A stretch of DNA of 64,000 bases, taken from positions 3,783,389-3,847,388 of the forward strand of contig NZ_CP044205.1 in the NCBI RefSeq assembly GCF_009498235.1. Reading direction: 5' to 3'. The translations under genes were made by a program, and so were the position numbers. The stretch comes from Candidatus Methylospira mobilis (lineage in GTDB: Bacteria > Pseudomonadota > Gammaproteobacteria > Methylococcales > Methylococcaceae). Every line of letters begins with the position of its first letter. Position 1 is the first letter of the stretch. Under the pieces are notes generated by a model, which did no database searches, had not been told where the DNA came from, and saw only the letters and a program-made list of their open reading frames with translations. Shown here piece by piece: positions 16,960 to 26,790 of this stretch.

Positions 16960-18021
16960 CTACGGCTCAGACCTGAACAAGGCACTCAGACTCTCGCTGG
17001 AAGGATTGTAAATAATGCCGCGCTCGGTAATCAGCGCAGTGACCAGTTCAGCCGGCGTCACATCAAACGCAGGATTACGCACCGAGACTCCCTGGGCTGC
17101 CCACTGGTTTTCTCGAAAGCCGAGCACTTCCTCCGGAGCGCGCTCTTCGATGGGTATAGCGCTGCCGTCCGGCACGGTGAGATCTATCGTCGACAACGGA
17201 CACGCCACATAAAACGGAATGCTATGGCGTTTTGCCAAAACGGCAACCATGTAAGTGCCGATTTTGTTGGCTACGTCGCCATTTGCAGCAACCCGGTCGG
17301 TTCCCACCATCACGGCGTCAATTTCGCCCCGGCTCATCATGAATCCCGCCATGTTATCGGTTATCAGCGTGACCGGAATATTCTCCTGCACCATTTCCCA
17401 GGCCGTCAAACGCGCGCCTTGCAGGAAAGGCCTCGTTTCATCGGCAATCACCGAAATTTTCTTACCCGCCTCAACCGCTGATCGAAATACGCCCAGCGCC
17501 GTACCCCACCCCGCCGTCGCCAAAGCGCCCGCATTGCAATGTGTCAGCACGCGCGCACCATCAGGCAATAATGACGCGCCGAAGGCTCCCATCGCACGGT
17601 TAATACGGATGTCTTCCGCCAGCATCTCATGCGCTTCATCCAGCAGGCGAACAGCTACAGCCGCATTGCCCAAACCGGACAGACCCGACCAGACGCGCCG
17701 CACACGGTTTAGCGCCCAGAATAAATTGACTGCCGTGGGACGGCTTGCCGCCAACAATTCAATTCCGGTTTCCAGGCCTTGACGAAATTCGTTTTCCGAA
17801 CTGCCTTGCAGACGTGAGGCTTCAAGCGCCAAGCCATAGGCGGCTGCAACCCCGATTGCGGGCGCGCCGCGCACAACCATGCTGCGTATGCCTTCGGCGA
17901 CACCCGCTGCCGAGTCGTAGCTCAAGTATTCGAATACTGCCGGAAGGACGCGCTGGTCGATCATGTCCAGCTTACCGTCTCGCCAGCGTAGCGTTTCAAC
18001 TTTTCTCGCAGTTACCGACAT
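16960..18021 (-). CDS. mtnA: S-methyl-5-thioribose-1-phosphate isomerase
   Basis: A 353-residue protein with the MtnA pattern: MVVRGAPAIGVAAAYGLALE, the Cys in VLTHCNAGALATAGWGTALG, and the Asp in VGTDRVAANGDVANKIGTY, the two expected catalytic residues. MtnA converts 5-methylthioribose-1-phosphate into 5-methylthioribulose-1-phosphate in the breakdown of methylthioadenosine. It lies downstream of apt, aldolase and mtnP genes on the same strand (5 bases after apt). Together with the aldolase it points to a route that ends in DHAP rather than recycling to methionine. Confidence 0.95.
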   Translation of the reverse strand: MSVTARKVETLRWRDGKLDMIDQRVLPAVFEYLSYDSAAGVAEGIRSMVVRGAPAIGVAAAYGLALEASRLQGSSENEFRQGLETGIELLAASRPTAVNLFWALNRVRRVWSGLSGLGNAAVAVRLLDEAHEMLAEDIRINRAMGAFGASLLPDGARVLTHCNAGALATAGWGTALGVFRSAVEAGKKISVIADETRPFLQGARLTAWEMVQENIPVTLITDNMAGFMMSRGEIDAVMVGTDRVAANGDVANKIGTYMVAVLAKRHSIPFYVACPLSTIDLTVPDGSAIPIEERAPEEVLGFRENQWAAQGVSVRNPAFDVTPAELVTALITERGIIYNPSSESLSALFRSEP

Positions 18022-18026
18022 AGCGC

Positions 18027-18554
18027 CTACTCTCCTTCAAATTCGCACAGTGAAAACACTTTATAGCCTTTTTTCTCCAACCGCTTGCGCCCGCCCAAAT
18101 CAGGCAAATCGACCACGAATACGCATTCGATAATTTCTCCGCCGATATTAGTGATTAAAGTCGCCGCCGCTTCCGCCGTACCTCCGGTGGCGATAAGATC
18201 GTCGACCAGCAGCACGCGTTCTCCCTGCTCAATTGCGTCCGTATGAATTTCGACGCGATCCGTACCGTACTCCAATTCGTAGTCGTGGCCTATGGTTTCC
18301 GCCGGCAATTTGCCTCGTTTTCGTATAGGCACAAACCCTACGCCCAGCACATAAGCCAGCGGCGCGCCGAGAATAAAGCCTCGCGATTCGATCCCGGCCA
18401 CTTTGTCAATCTTCACACCGGTATAGCGATGTACCATTTCGTGTATCGTTACACGCAAACCAACCGGGTCCTTAAGCAGTGTGGTGATGTCGCGAAACAT
18501 AATCCCTTGTTTAGGATAATGCGGAACGGTACGAATACGTGATTTGATCGGCAT
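18027..18554 (-). CDS. apt: Adenine phosphoribosyltransferase
   Basis: A 175-residue protein starting [20 protein letters not shown], with [20 protein letters not shown] and the PRPP-binding motif [18 protein letters not shown]. Apt makes AMP from adenine and PRPP. The start at 18554 has a ribosome-binding site (AAGGA) at proper distance; an in-frame ATG 18 bases upstream is weaker. Its place in this cluster makes sense because MtnP releases adenine. Confidence 0.96.
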   Translation of the reverse strand: MPIKSRIRTVPHYPKQGIMFRDITTLLKDPVGLRVTIHEMVHRYTGVKIDKVAGIESRGFILGAPLAYVLGVGFVPIRKRGKLPAETIGHDYELEYGTDRVEIHTDAIEQGERVLLVDDLIATGGTAEAAATLITNIGGEIIECVFVVDLPDLGGRKRLEKKGYKVFSLCEFEGE

Positions 18555-18603
18555 GTCAAAATCCTTGTTCAATAGCTCAATATTAAAAAATGGCTTTTAT
18601 TAT

Positions 18604-19284
18604 TCAGTACTTTGCCCAAAGTCCATAGCCTTTGAACCGTTCCATTACTTCAGACATTTCGTCGTCGGTAAGAAGGTAAGGCTCGCCGGCTTGCAAGGCT
18701 CTCAAATACTGCTCGCACAATGTTTCCACTTCCACCGCCACGGCAAGCGCAACGTCCAGATCTCGTCCGAGCACGATCATGCCGTGATTGGCCAGCAAGC
18801 ATGCCCGGCGGCCATCAAGCGCCTTAAGGGCGACGTCGGAAAGCGCCTGGGTGCCGAATAATGCATAGCGGGCGCAACGGATATTTGCTCCCCCCGCCAC
18901 GCTGACCATGTAATGAAACGGCGGAAGGTCCTTGCGCAAACAGGAAAGCGTGGTTGCAAACACGGAGTGAGTATGGATTACCGCGCCGACTTCCGGACGA
19001 TGCTGCAGAATATCGCGATGAAAAAACCATTCACTGGAAGGCGCGCCGCCTCCGATTATGCTGCCGGAAAAGTCCATACTCACCATGCTTTCAGAAGACA
19101 TCTCATCTATCGTCATGCCTGAGGGCGTAATCAAAAAACCCGATGCATTTCTGACCGAACAATTACCTGAGGTACCCCGGTTCAGTCCCAGATCGCCAAG
19201 ACGCTTCGTGATGTGCAGCAACTTGCGACGCAGGGACTGATCCGGACTTCCTGGGTCAACCGGGCATCGCTGATGCTTAACCAT
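18604..19284 (-). CDS. Class II aldolase, probable 5-methylthioribulose-1-phosphate aldolase
   Basis: A 226-residue class II aldolase/adducin-fold protein. Motifs: GLNRGTSGNCSVRNASGFLI, TPSGM, the metal-binding His pair in VGAVIHTHSVFATTLSCLRK, and the third His in ANHGMIVLG. Family members (fuculose-1-phosphate aldolase and relatives) split sugar phosphates into DHAP and an aldehyde. In DHAP-shunt bacteria such an enzyme (Ald2) splits methylthioribulose-1-phosphate. Here it sits between mtnP and apt-mtnA, and no mtnB/C/D/E is seen, so I infer that role. It could instead be MtnB dehydratase, which has the same fold. Start overlaps the end of mtnP by one base. Confidence 0.8.
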   Translation of the reverse strand: MVKHQRCPVDPGSPDQSLRRKLLHITKRLGDLGLNRGTSGNCSVRNASGFLITPSGMTIDEMSSESMVSMDFSGSIIGGGAPSSEWFFHRDILQHRPEVGAVIHTHSVFATTLSCLRKDLPPFHYMVSVAGGANIRCARYALFGTQALSDVALKALDGRRACLLANHGMIVLGRDLDVALAVAVEVETLCEQYLRALQAGEPYLLTDDEMSEVMERFKGYGLWAKY

Positions 19285-20171
19285 CAGCCGCCCAATATCC
19301 TGCCGGCTACGGCATCAAGACGTTTCAGCAGTTGCGGATCACGCATTTCGTGCGCGGTAATCAATGCGTGTTGCAGCACTGAACGGCAGGTACATTCTTC
19401 GGCCCCGTTGTCCGAGCCTAGCTTCGGTGCAATATGCTTGACGAGCGAACAAGCTTTACCGGCATTGTCTATCAGCACTTTCACGATTTGCTCTACCGTC
19501 ACATCATCGTGATTGGGATGCCAGCAATCGTAGTCCGTCACCATTGCCACGGTCGCATAACATAGCTCCGCCTCGCGCGCCAGCTTTGCTTCCGGCATAT
19601 TGGTCATGCCGATTACATCGCAATTCCAGGAACGATAGAGCTCGGATTCCGCCAAACTGGAAAACTGCGGCCCTTCCATCACCAGGTAGGTGCCGCCGCG
19701 CGCCACATCAATCCCGGCCTCTGTTGCCGCCGCTTCGATATGATCACCCAAGCGCGAGCACACCGGACGCGCCATCGAAACATGCGCCACGCAACCGGTG
19801 GTAAAAAAAGTTTTGTCACGGGCAAATGTACGGTCGATGAATTGATCGACTATGACAAACATGCCCGGCTTTAGGTGCTCGCGCAATGAACCCACCGCGC
19901 TCACGGATATAACGTCCGTCACGCCGGCGCGCTTCAGTACGTCGATGTTTGCCCGGTAATTGATTTCTGACGGCGGAATTTTGTGACCGCGGCCATGGCG
20001 CGGCAGAAATATCATCTGCTGCCCATTCAGCTCCCCAAACAGCAACTCGTCGGAAGGCTCGCCAAAAGGCGAATCCACTTTTACCCAGCGGGTGTAGGTT
20101 AAACCGTCTATGTTGTATACACCGCTGCCGCCAATAATGCCGATAATTGATTTTTTACTGCTTTCAGCCAT
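19284..20171 (-). CDS. mtnP: S-methyl-5'-thioadenosine phosphorylase
   Basis: A 295-residue protein: IGIIGGSGVYNIDGL (phosphate site), FLPRHGRGHKIPPSEINYRA, MEGPQFSSLAESELYRSWNC, GMTNMPEAKLAREAELCYAT and VTDYDCWHPNHDDVT. It splits methylthioadenosine, left over from polyamine synthesis, into adenine and methylthioribose-1-phosphate. The TDYDCW segment fits adenine-specific enzymes better than inosine-type ones. First gene of the cluster with the aldolase, apt and mtnA. Confidence 0.95.
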   Translation of the reverse strand: MAESSKKSIIGIIGGSGVYNIDGLTYTRWVKVDSPFGEPSDELLFGELNGQQMIFLPRHGRGHKIPPSEINYRANIDVLKRAGVTDVISVSAVGSLREHLKPGMFVIVDQFIDRTFARDKTFFTTGCVAHVSMARPVCSRLGDHIEAAATEAGIDVARGGTYLVMEGPQFSSLAESELYRSWNCDVIGMTNMPEAKLAREAELCYATVAMVTDYDCWHPNHDDVTVEQIVKVLIDNAGKACSLVKHIAPKLGSDNGAEECTCRSVLQHALITAHEMRDPQLLKRLDAVAGRILGG

Positions 20172-20399
20172 GGTTCACCCCTACATTGTATTTTTCCTGA
20201 ATTAACAATAACTTCGTGTAAGTGTCTGCACGTTGCCACTATGGAAAAGCTTTCTTTTGTCCCCATGAAGCTCCGCATAATAGCAGTTGAAGACGCATGA
20301 ACTGTTTTCCACGTCAGTTGCCGGGGCGCACCTGGCCACTCTTGAATCACCAACAAGCAAGAAAACGCCGAAGTCTATTGACTCCGCTCTTTTAGACCC

Positions 20400-21314
20400 T
20401 TATGTTTTTCCGTCAAATCTTCCTGTTTTGCCCAGTAAACCATGCCATACCCCCAAAGTCATCTTATGCCAGTGCGCCATGCGCGGCCTTGCAAACAGCG
20501 AATAAAAGATATACTTGAGACACAAGCGCCAGCCATCCACCAGTTTCCAGTTCCACCGTACCCACGGCTCCTTGTATAAAAGCACCGCGTTTCGAAAGTG
20601 GTAGTAGTGCCTGAGCGGACTGTGCAGCGGTATTTTGCGGCCCAAAAACTCCAGCGGCTGACTGCCCAGATTATGCCGCATTCCGGCCGCGCATACACCG
20701 TAACTCTGCAAACCCTGAGAACTCGCTCGCATGCCCCACTCAATATCAACATAGTCGATAAAAAAGTCGCTACGCATTCCTCCCGTCTTGTCCAATGCCG
20801 ACATCGGAATCAGGCTGCCGGACGAAATCAAATAATCCACAGCCACGATGTCATCTCCGTGCGCGCAGGCGCAACGCTGCAGATGCAAACCGCTAACCCG
20901 TATGAAGGGAGGAGGGTTGTCTTGCCGCTCATCAAGATAGCGCGGTCCCACACAGGCCACGGAATGCCCCATGCCTTCCAGTCGCTCCAGCGCAGCCAAC
21001 AAGCATGACACCATGTCGTCCGCCGGCTCGCTATCCTGATCGAACAGGGCGATGTGCGACGCACCCAGGCGTCTGGCTTCGGCAATCCCGGTATTATGGG
21101 CTGCGGCTATGCCGCAGTTTTCCTGCAGAAAAACCCAATGGAGCGCTTTAGCCGTGGAGGTCTCGGTATCACGCAGCAATGCTGCATTGGCGGAAGCGTT
21201 GTCAACGATAATCACCTCACTAACCTGCCTGATCAACTGTGCAAGCAAACGTTCGAGTTCCCGAATTTCAGGATTATAGGTAACGGCAACGGCAACGACA
21301 TTCAGTTTTTTCAT
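20400..21314 (-). CDS. Family 2 glycosyltransferase (rhamnosyltransferase-like)
   Basis: A 304-residue GT-A glycosyltransferase. The N-terminus reads VAVTYNPEIRELERLLAQL, then VSEVIIVDNASANA, AHNTGIAEARRLGASHIALF and the metal-binding DQDSE. The overall pattern matches WbbL/RfbF-type rhamnosyltransferases that extend surface glycans on the cytoplasmic side. It is the last gene of the polysaccharide locus, 54 bases after the flippase gene. The sugar it transfers cannot be told from sequence. Confidence 0.87.
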   Translation of the reverse strand: MKKLNVVAVAVTYNPEIRELERLLAQLIRQVSEVIIVDNASANAALLRDTETSTAKALHWVFLQENCGIAAAHNTGIAEARRLGASHIALFDQDSEPADDMVSCLLAALERLEGMGHSVACVGPRYLDERQDNPPPFIRVSGLHLQRCACAHGDDIVAVDYLISSGSLIPMSALDKTGGMRSDFFIDYVDIEWGMRASSQGLQSYGVCAAGMRHNLGSQPLEFLGRKIPLHSPLRHYYHFRNAVLLYKEPWVRWNWKLVDGWRLCLKYIFYSLFARPRMAHWHKMTLGVWHGLLGKTGRFDGKT

Positions 21315-21368
21315 GAATTGCGCCCGAAAGTTATAGCTGGGATGTTCACCGGAATACTTCGCCTGGAT

Positions 21369-22670
21369 CTAAATGGTCCCGGCAACTGCGGGGCGCAACC
21401 ACTTAACCCACGCCCACAACAGCACCGGCGCCAGAATTAACAAATACGCCACAGCCAGGCCGCTGAGGAAACCCAACGCGCCGAAGGACGCAGCGAGTGC
21501 AGAGGCGATAGCTAAAGCCAGTAGGCTGGCGCTGATATTGGCTAACGCAAAAACTTCGCGGCCATACGCCCGAAAATACCCACCAATCGCACTCATGCTC
21601 TGCGTCAACAGATAGGTCAGCATCAGCACAGACAACTCCGGAAACGGCAACACTCTCGCAATAAAATAGATCTCGGGCAAGCCATAGACGATTGCCAGCA
21701 ACGAACCGTAGAGCACCGACATTATCAGCATAAATCGTCCGTACTCGCGAATAAAAAGCTGCCTGGACGCTTCCTGTTTTCCTTCGGAAACCAATCGAGT
21801 CATTCGAGGTATGGAGGCGGTAAACCACGACATGCTTATTGCGGAAATAATATTCAATATCAGCATGGACAACCCCAGACGCCCGGCGTCTTTGGGGCCA
21901 CTCAAATAAAACAGGACCGGAACAGGGCACTGGAGAAAGATATAATTCCCTACTGAAACCAGGGCAACCTGCCGGTGCAGAGGCCAAAGCCGGGTTTTCC
22001 ATTGAAAACCGTCCTGGCTATTATTGTCGCGGCAAAGCGTCATTAATTTATTAAATCTGGTACGCGACCATAACAGCGTAATAACGGCTACCGATAATGG
22101 CATCATGGCCAATGCGTATAAACCATGCCCGCTCACCAGCATGCCCCAGGACAATAACGCCGCAAACGTATAATGAAGTATTCTAATCAGATAGATTTCG
22201 GTAACTTTGCCGGCGCCCTCAATGACCGACAGCAGCGGATAAGCCGGCATGCTCAGCGATACGGCTAATACAATCACCAACCATGGCTGTTGCCAGGACA
22301 CATCAAACTGCCGGTTCGCCAGATGGAAGTACAACCAACCGATAGGCAGCAGCACTAATGCAATCAGCGCCGTGGAGGCGTACCATCGGCGCGCCCATCT
22401 CATCATGGCGATAAACTCAGCGCGCTCTGTTACCGGTCGAACCTCTCCGTCCGTGGCAAATCTCAAACCGGCAAACAGGCGAGCTGAAACCTGAACCAGT
22501 AATCCGGATAAACCCAGGTCCAGCAAGCTGTAAGCGCTTAACAGACTCCCCATGGTGTAGTAGAAGCCCTGCTCTATCGGGGTTAAATAGACTGCAACCA
22601 GCACTGCCGTAATAACGCCCGAGGCGGCCTGACAAATTCGCTGTAAAAACACCACATGACTGGAAAGCAT
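21369..22670 (-). CDS. Polysaccharide flippase (Wzx/MATE-like membrane protein)
   Basis: A 433-residue protein with about 12 hydrophobic segments. It begins MLSSHVVFLQRICQAASGVI and includes LLSAYSLLDLGLSGLLVQVS, a pattern seen in oligosaccharide flippases that turn lipid-linked sugar units to the periplasm. The ATG at 22670 is chosen; a TTG start 21 bases upstream is possible. It precedes the glycosyltransferase gene at 20400 on the same strand. Assignment rests on topology and context. Confidence 0.78.
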   Translation of the reverse strand: MLSSHVVFLQRICQAASGVITAVLVAVYLTPIEQGFYYTMGSLLSAYSLLDLGLSGLLVQVSARLFAGLRFATDGEVRPVTERAEFIAMMRWARRWYASTALIALVLLPIGWLYFHLANRQFDVSWQQPWLVIVLAVSLSMPAYPLLSVIEGAGKVTEIYLIRILHYTFAALLSWGMLVSGHGLYALAMMPLSVAVITLLWSRTRFNKLMTLCRDNNSQDGFQWKTRLWPLHRQVALVSVGNYIFLQCPVPVLFYLSGPKDAGRLGLSMLILNIISAISMSWFTASIPRMTRLVSEGKQEASRQLFIREYGRFMLIMSVLYGSLLAIVYGLPEIYFIARVLPFPELSVLMLTYLLTQSMSAIGGYFRAYGREVFALANISASLLALAIASALAASFGALGFLSGLAVAYLLILAPVLLWAWVKWLRPAVAGTI

Positions 22671-22872
22671 GGCAATAACGTATATACTCAACGTATGCTA
22701 AAGGCGAGGGTGCATGGCGGGTATGGAGAAACAGTTTGCGGCAGTCGAAACCCGGAATGGATTTTCGGTTTGGCTTGTGTCTCTCGACAGCCTTGCCTCG
22801 CTTCCGGACGCTTCAGTCACAATTCAAAACAGAGCATCGCGAAAGCGAGACATCGTCCCGGAGCGCCCGTTC

Positions 22873-24711
22873 CTATTGCGGCGACGAATAATTGGGTACC
22901 CAGTGCGTCAGGTCGCGCTTAACCCTATCGTCCTCCGGCATGATCGTTTGATTCAGCCACTGAAGCAGTTCATCAAGCCATGCCTGGTCTGCACCTTGTG
23001 CGGCAACAATACGCAATTTGGGATGCGGCGTGCGCTCAGTATGTTCGTCATCGGCCAGCAGCTCTTCGAACAGTTTTTCGCCGGAACGCAGGCCGGTAAA
23101 CTCGATCTTTATATCATTTTCACTGAAACCGGACAGGCAGATCAAATTGCGCGCCAAATCGACGATTTTGATCGGACTGCCCATGTCCAGTACAAATATC
23201 TCGCCGCCGTTGCCCATCGCGCCAGCCTGCAATACCAATTGCGCGGCTTCAGGAATCGACATGAAATAACGAATGACTTCAGGGTGAGTCACCGTGATCG
23301 GACCGCCGCGGGCAATCTGCTCGCGGAATTTGGGGATAACGCTTCCGGTGCTGCCCAACACATTGCCGAAGCGGACTATTTCGAAACGCGTAACCGTATT
23401 TTTCTGTAATACCTGGCAAACCATTTCTGCAAGGCGTTTGCTTGCTCCCATTACACTGGTGGGATTCACCGCCTTGTCCGTCGAAATCAGTACAAATTTC
23501 CTGACACCGTAATCGATAGAAGCTCTGGCGACGGCATAGGTGCCGATCACATTATTACGTAATGCCTCCCAGACATTGACCTGCTCCAGCAAAGGCACGT
23601 GTTTATATGCCGCTGCATGGAAAACGACCTTGGGCGAAAAGCGCCGCATGATTTGCTCCACCCGCGGGGCACATTTCACATCCCCGACCGCGCAAACGGT
23701 TTGTATGCCGGGAAAACCGCTAAGAAACTCCTGTTCCAGTTTATAAATGGCATACTCGTTCGCCTCAAAAAATATCAGCAGGCTGGGTTCGAAGGCGGCG
23801 ATTTGCCGGCAAAGCTCGGAACCGATGGAGCCGCCTGCCCCGGTTACCATTACAACCGAACCTCCCAGCAATTCGTGCAGCCCCTGGATATCCAGGCACA
23901 CTGCCTCCCGGCCCAGCAGATCGTCCAATTCGATTCTGCATATCTGCGAAATGGAAACCTTCCCGGATAATAATTGATCGAATCCCGGCACGGTCAGTAC
24001 CGACAGGCCGGCATCCGTCGCGAGCTCGACGGCGCGGCGTCTCTCGCTTGCAGTTGCGGAGGGCATCGCGATGATCGCCTGCCTGACATCGAATCGCCGT
24101 GCATAATTCGCTACTTCATTAAGCGATCCCACTACGGTAACGCCGGAAAGGTTGCGACCCTTTTTTTGTGTATCGTCATCCAGCAAACCGACCACCTGCC
24201 ATGCGGGATTTACCACCAGATCCCGCAACAGCAGAGATGCGCCTGCGCCGGCGCCCATCACGATAACTCGGCTGCGTTCCGGTGCGGCAACGGTTATCAA
24301 ATGACCGTCCTTGAACGAACGATAGAGGAAGCGGCTGCCTCCCATCATGCAAACCAATAAAATCGGCGACAATACCAGGACGGCGCGGGGCGTATCCGCC
24401 ATCCGGTGAGTCATATTGAGAACGGCGATCACGCATAATGAGGCCAGACCGACTGCCAGAAGTATGCGTTTCAAATCGGGAAGACTGGCAAACCGCCACA
24501 TTCCCCTATAAAGTCCGTACAGGCAGAAAGCGGTCGTATCCAACAGCAGTACGATCCAGAGCTCTCTCAACATACCCTGCATGTAAAATGCAGGGATATC
24601 GAAGTTAAAGCGCAGCAGATAAGCCAAAAACCATGCCACTGCAGCGGCAGCGACATCGTGCAACAGCACGATAAGTGAGCGGGAGTTAATCACTGGCGAC
24701 TCCAAGACCAA
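22873..24711 (-). CDS. Membrane nucleoside-diphosphate-sugar dehydratase (WbpM/CapD type)
   Basis: A 612-residue protein. The N-terminal part holds four membrane segments and a first Rossmann-like region; the catalytic domain starts near 280 with VVMVTGAGGSIGSELCRQIA and has VFHAAAYKHVPLLE and STDKAVNPTSVMGASKRLAE. The Met-xxx-Lys instead of Tyr-xxx-Lys is normal for 4,6-dehydratases of the WbpM/FlaA1 family, which act on UDP-GlcNAc. It begins inside the end of the upstream WecA-like gene; a GTG at 24693 is an alternative start. Makes activated sugars for the surface polysaccharide. Confidence 0.9.
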   Translation of the reverse strand: MVLESPVINSRSLIVLLHDVAAAAVAWFLAYLLRFNFDIPAFYMQGMLRELWIVLLLDTTAFCLYGLYRGMWRFASLPDLKRILLAVGLASLCVIAVLNMTHRMADTPRAVLVLSPILLVCMMGGSRFLYRSFKDGHLITVAAPERSRVIVMGAGAGASLLLRDLVVNPAWQVVGLLDDDTQKKGRNLSGVTVVGSLNEVANYARRFDVRQAIIAMPSATASERRRAVELATDAGLSVLTVPGFDQLLSGKVSISQICRIELDDLLGREAVCLDIQGLHELLGGSVVMVTGAGGSIGSELCRQIAAFEPSLLIFFEANEYAIYKLEQEFLSGFPGIQTVCAVGDVKCAPRVEQIMRRFSPKVVFHAAAYKHVPLLEQVNVWEALRNNVIGTYAVARASIDYGVRKFVLISTDKAVNPTSVMGASKRLAEMVCQVLQKNTVTRFEIVRFGNVLGSTGSVIPKFREQIARGGPITVTHPEVIRYFMSIPEAAQLVLQAGAMGNGGEIFVLDMGSPIKIVDLARNLICLSGFSENDIKIEFTGLRSGEKLFEELLADDEHTERTPHPKLRIVAAQGADQAWLDELLQWLNQTIMPEDDRVKRDLTHWVPNYSSPQ

Positions 24712-25666
24712 GCTTGCTCCATGCCCTGTCTATTTTTATCGCAATCAACGCATAAAAAAACAGCCACGCCACAGTCACGGCTAACTGCAAACCGGAGGAA
24801 GACTTCAACAACAGCATTGCGGACAGACCGCAGGCCAGCATCAAGGCGTACTCCGCCAACGCAATAACGCGATGCCCGAACCCCAGAAGTATCAAGCGCT
24901 GAAAATAATGCTCACGATGCGCCTGCCAGAGTTTTTGACCTCGCAACAGCCGTTTGATCAGGGTTATGCTTGCATCGACGATAAAAGGGGAAAACACCAG
25001 CACCGGAAAAGCCAGAGGCCATAAACTGTTTTCCCATCCGATCAGACCCAGGCCCGCAGCGAGAAAACCGAGAGGAATCGATCCGGTATCGCCCATAAAA
25101 ATCCGCGCCGGATCAAAGTTGAACAACAGGAATCCACCTGCCGCGGCCGCCACGCTTCCGGTAGCCGTAACAAACGCATAAGCTCCCGCCTGCCATGCCG
25201 CCAAGGCATAAAAGCTGAAACCAAACAGCGCCATGCCGCCTGCAAGGCCATCGGCGCCATCCATGAAGTTAAACAGATTCGTCATCCACACCAGCGCCAG
25301 CACCGCGAATACCGCCCCTTCGATACCGCCCGGCAAGTTAGGCTGTGATCCTGTTATCAGCAAGGACGCCGCTACGATTTGCAGGCTGAAACGCAGCCAA
25401 ACAGGAAGTCCTCGCGCATCATCAAGCAGGGACAAAGCGCTTAACATCAGCGCCAGTCCCAACGTCGACATAAGCGCCGCGGGCCACGATAGCGCCCAGC
25501 CGCAGGCTACGCCCAGCATAATGCCAACGCCGCCGGTGCGTGGCGTGGGTCGATGGTGCAGCGAGCGATGGTTCGGATGATCCAGAGGCAAACAACGCAC
25601 CATGCGCAGCATGGAGGCGATAACCAGTACGGAAACTAAAATTGACGCAGAAAAAGAAATAAGCAT
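24686..25666 (-). CDS. Polyprenyl-phosphate sugar-1-phosphate transferase (WbpL/WecA family)
   Basis: A 326-residue, strongly hydrophobic protein with about 10-11 membrane segments and the MraY/WecA motifs: HHRPTPRTGGVGIMLG, the Asp pair in LSLLDDARGLP, NLFNFMDGADGLAGG, and RIFMGDTGSIPLGFL, then a His-rich loop (QAHREHYFQRL). These enzymes move a sugar-1-phosphate from a UDP-sugar to undecaprenyl phosphate and so start a glycan chain. The length fits WbpL, which uses UDP-FucNAc. It lies directly ahead of the WbpM-like gene, as in Pseudomonas O-antigen loci. Confidence 0.9.
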   Translation of the reverse strand: MLISFSASILVSVLVIASMLRMVRCLPLDHPNHRSLHHRPTPRTGGVGIMLGVACGWALSWPAALMSTLGLALMLSALSLLDDARGLPVWLRFSLQIVAASLLITGSQPNLPGGIEGAVFAVLALVWMTNLFNFMDGADGLAGGMALFGFSFYALAAWQAGAYAFVTATGSVAAAAGGFLLFNFDPARIFMGDTGSIPLGFLAAGLGLIGWENSLWPLAFPVLVFSPFIVDASITLIKRLLRGQKLWQAHREHYFQRLILLGFGHRVIALAEYALMLACGLSAMLLLKSSSGLQLAVTVAWLFFYALIAIKIDRAWSKLGLGVASD

Positions 25667-25800
25667 GATACCCTTGGGAAGCGCTGATTGTATGCTTTTG
25701 CTGAAAAACTGGAACGCGAGATATTGATACTATTAAAATCGCATTGAATGACCGCGAATAAACCGGTGTTTCCCTGGTTATTATGTATATCGATTATTCT

Positions 25801-26790
25801 CTATACCCGCTGATACCAGTCGGCTGTTTCAGCCAGACCTTGATCCAGGGTATTTGGCGGACTCCACTGTAATAATCGCCGAATTTTCGAACTGTCAACG
25901 TAAAGAGAACCCAGCAATCGTTCCACCTCTGCGCTATGGCGGGTCATGCGTCCCGCCAGTCGCAGCGCATACATGGGTAAAGGCCATAACCGTTCGCGAC
26001 GACCGAAGGCTTTGGCCATGCGTCGGACAAGATCAGTTGTCGAAATATCCTCACCGTCGCTGAGCAGAAAAGTCTGCCCAGCAGCGCCCGGATGCTCCAT
26101 ACAAGCCCGAATGGCGCTGGTTAAATTGCCGACAAATAAAAAGCTGCGCCGGTTTTTTACCGACCCCAGCGGCAGCGGCAACCCTCGCCGGGCAACACCC
26201 AACAAACTCAGGAAATTTGCCCGCACTCCCGGACCGTAAATCAGCGGAGGACGCAATATGACAATATCCATATCGGTTCTATCGCCAATGTCGCGCAACC
26301 CTTGCTCGGCCTCCCACTTTGAAATCGCGTAAGGGTCCTGGGGCTGCGGCTTATCGTCTTCGCTAAACGGCCTGTCCGAAACTTCGCCGTTTACCTTGAC
26401 GCTGCTCAAAAACACGAAGCGAGCAATCCCCGCCTCCGCAGCCAGATTCGCCAGATTGAGCGTACCGGCGGTGTTGGTCGAACGGAAAACAGCCAGCGGA
26501 TCGTGCGCCGTTTCCCGCATGATATGCGCCCGCCCGGCCAGGTGAACCACATACTTGCACCCCTCCATGGCTTTTTTCCAACTGGAACATTCATTAATAT
26601 CGCCGACCTGAACCGCATCCGGTCCCAACCCGGCGACACGTTCCGGTTTGCGCAACGCCGGCCTTACGCTATAGCCCGCCTCTTTAAGCTGACGGCACAA
26701 AGCCGTGCCAACGAAACCGTTCGCGCCGGTAATCAAAACATGTCCGTCGCTACCACCAGCGACAAAAGCATCATCGCCCTTCGCGTTCAT
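25801..26790 (-). CDS. NAD-dependent sugar epimerase/reductase (WbpV-like)
   Basis: A 329-residue extended short-chain dehydrogenase: HVLITGANGFVGTALCRQL (nucleotide site), VVHLAGRAHIM, FVFLSSVKVNGEV, and the catalytic Tyr-Lys in DPYAISKWEAEQ. The HLAGRAHIM and SSVKVNGE stretches are typical of WbpV/WbjF-type enzymes that reduce or epimerise UDP-4-keto sugars to UDP-FucNAc. This would provide the substrate for the neighbouring WbpL-like transferase. The ATG at 26790 has a strong ribosome-binding site (GGGAGGTG) and overlaps the upstream gene by 20 bases; earlier in-frame ATGs run deep into that gene. Confidence 0.88.
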   Translation of the reverse strand: MNAKGDDAFVAGGSDGHVLITGANGFVGTALCRQLKEAGYSVRPALRKPERVAGLGPDAVQVGDINECSSWKKAMEGCKYVVHLAGRAHIMRETAHDPLAVFRSTNTAGTLNLANLAAEAGIARFVFLSSVKVNGEVSDRPFSEDDKPQPQDPYAISKWEAEQGLRDIGDRTDMDIVILRPPLIYGPGVRANFLSLLGVARRGLPLPLGSVKNRRSFLFVGNLTSAIRACMEHPGAAGQTFLLSDGEDISTTDLVRRMAKAFGRRERLWPLPMYALRLAGRMTRHSAEVERLLGSLYVDSSKIRRLLQWSPPNTLDQGLAETADWYQRV

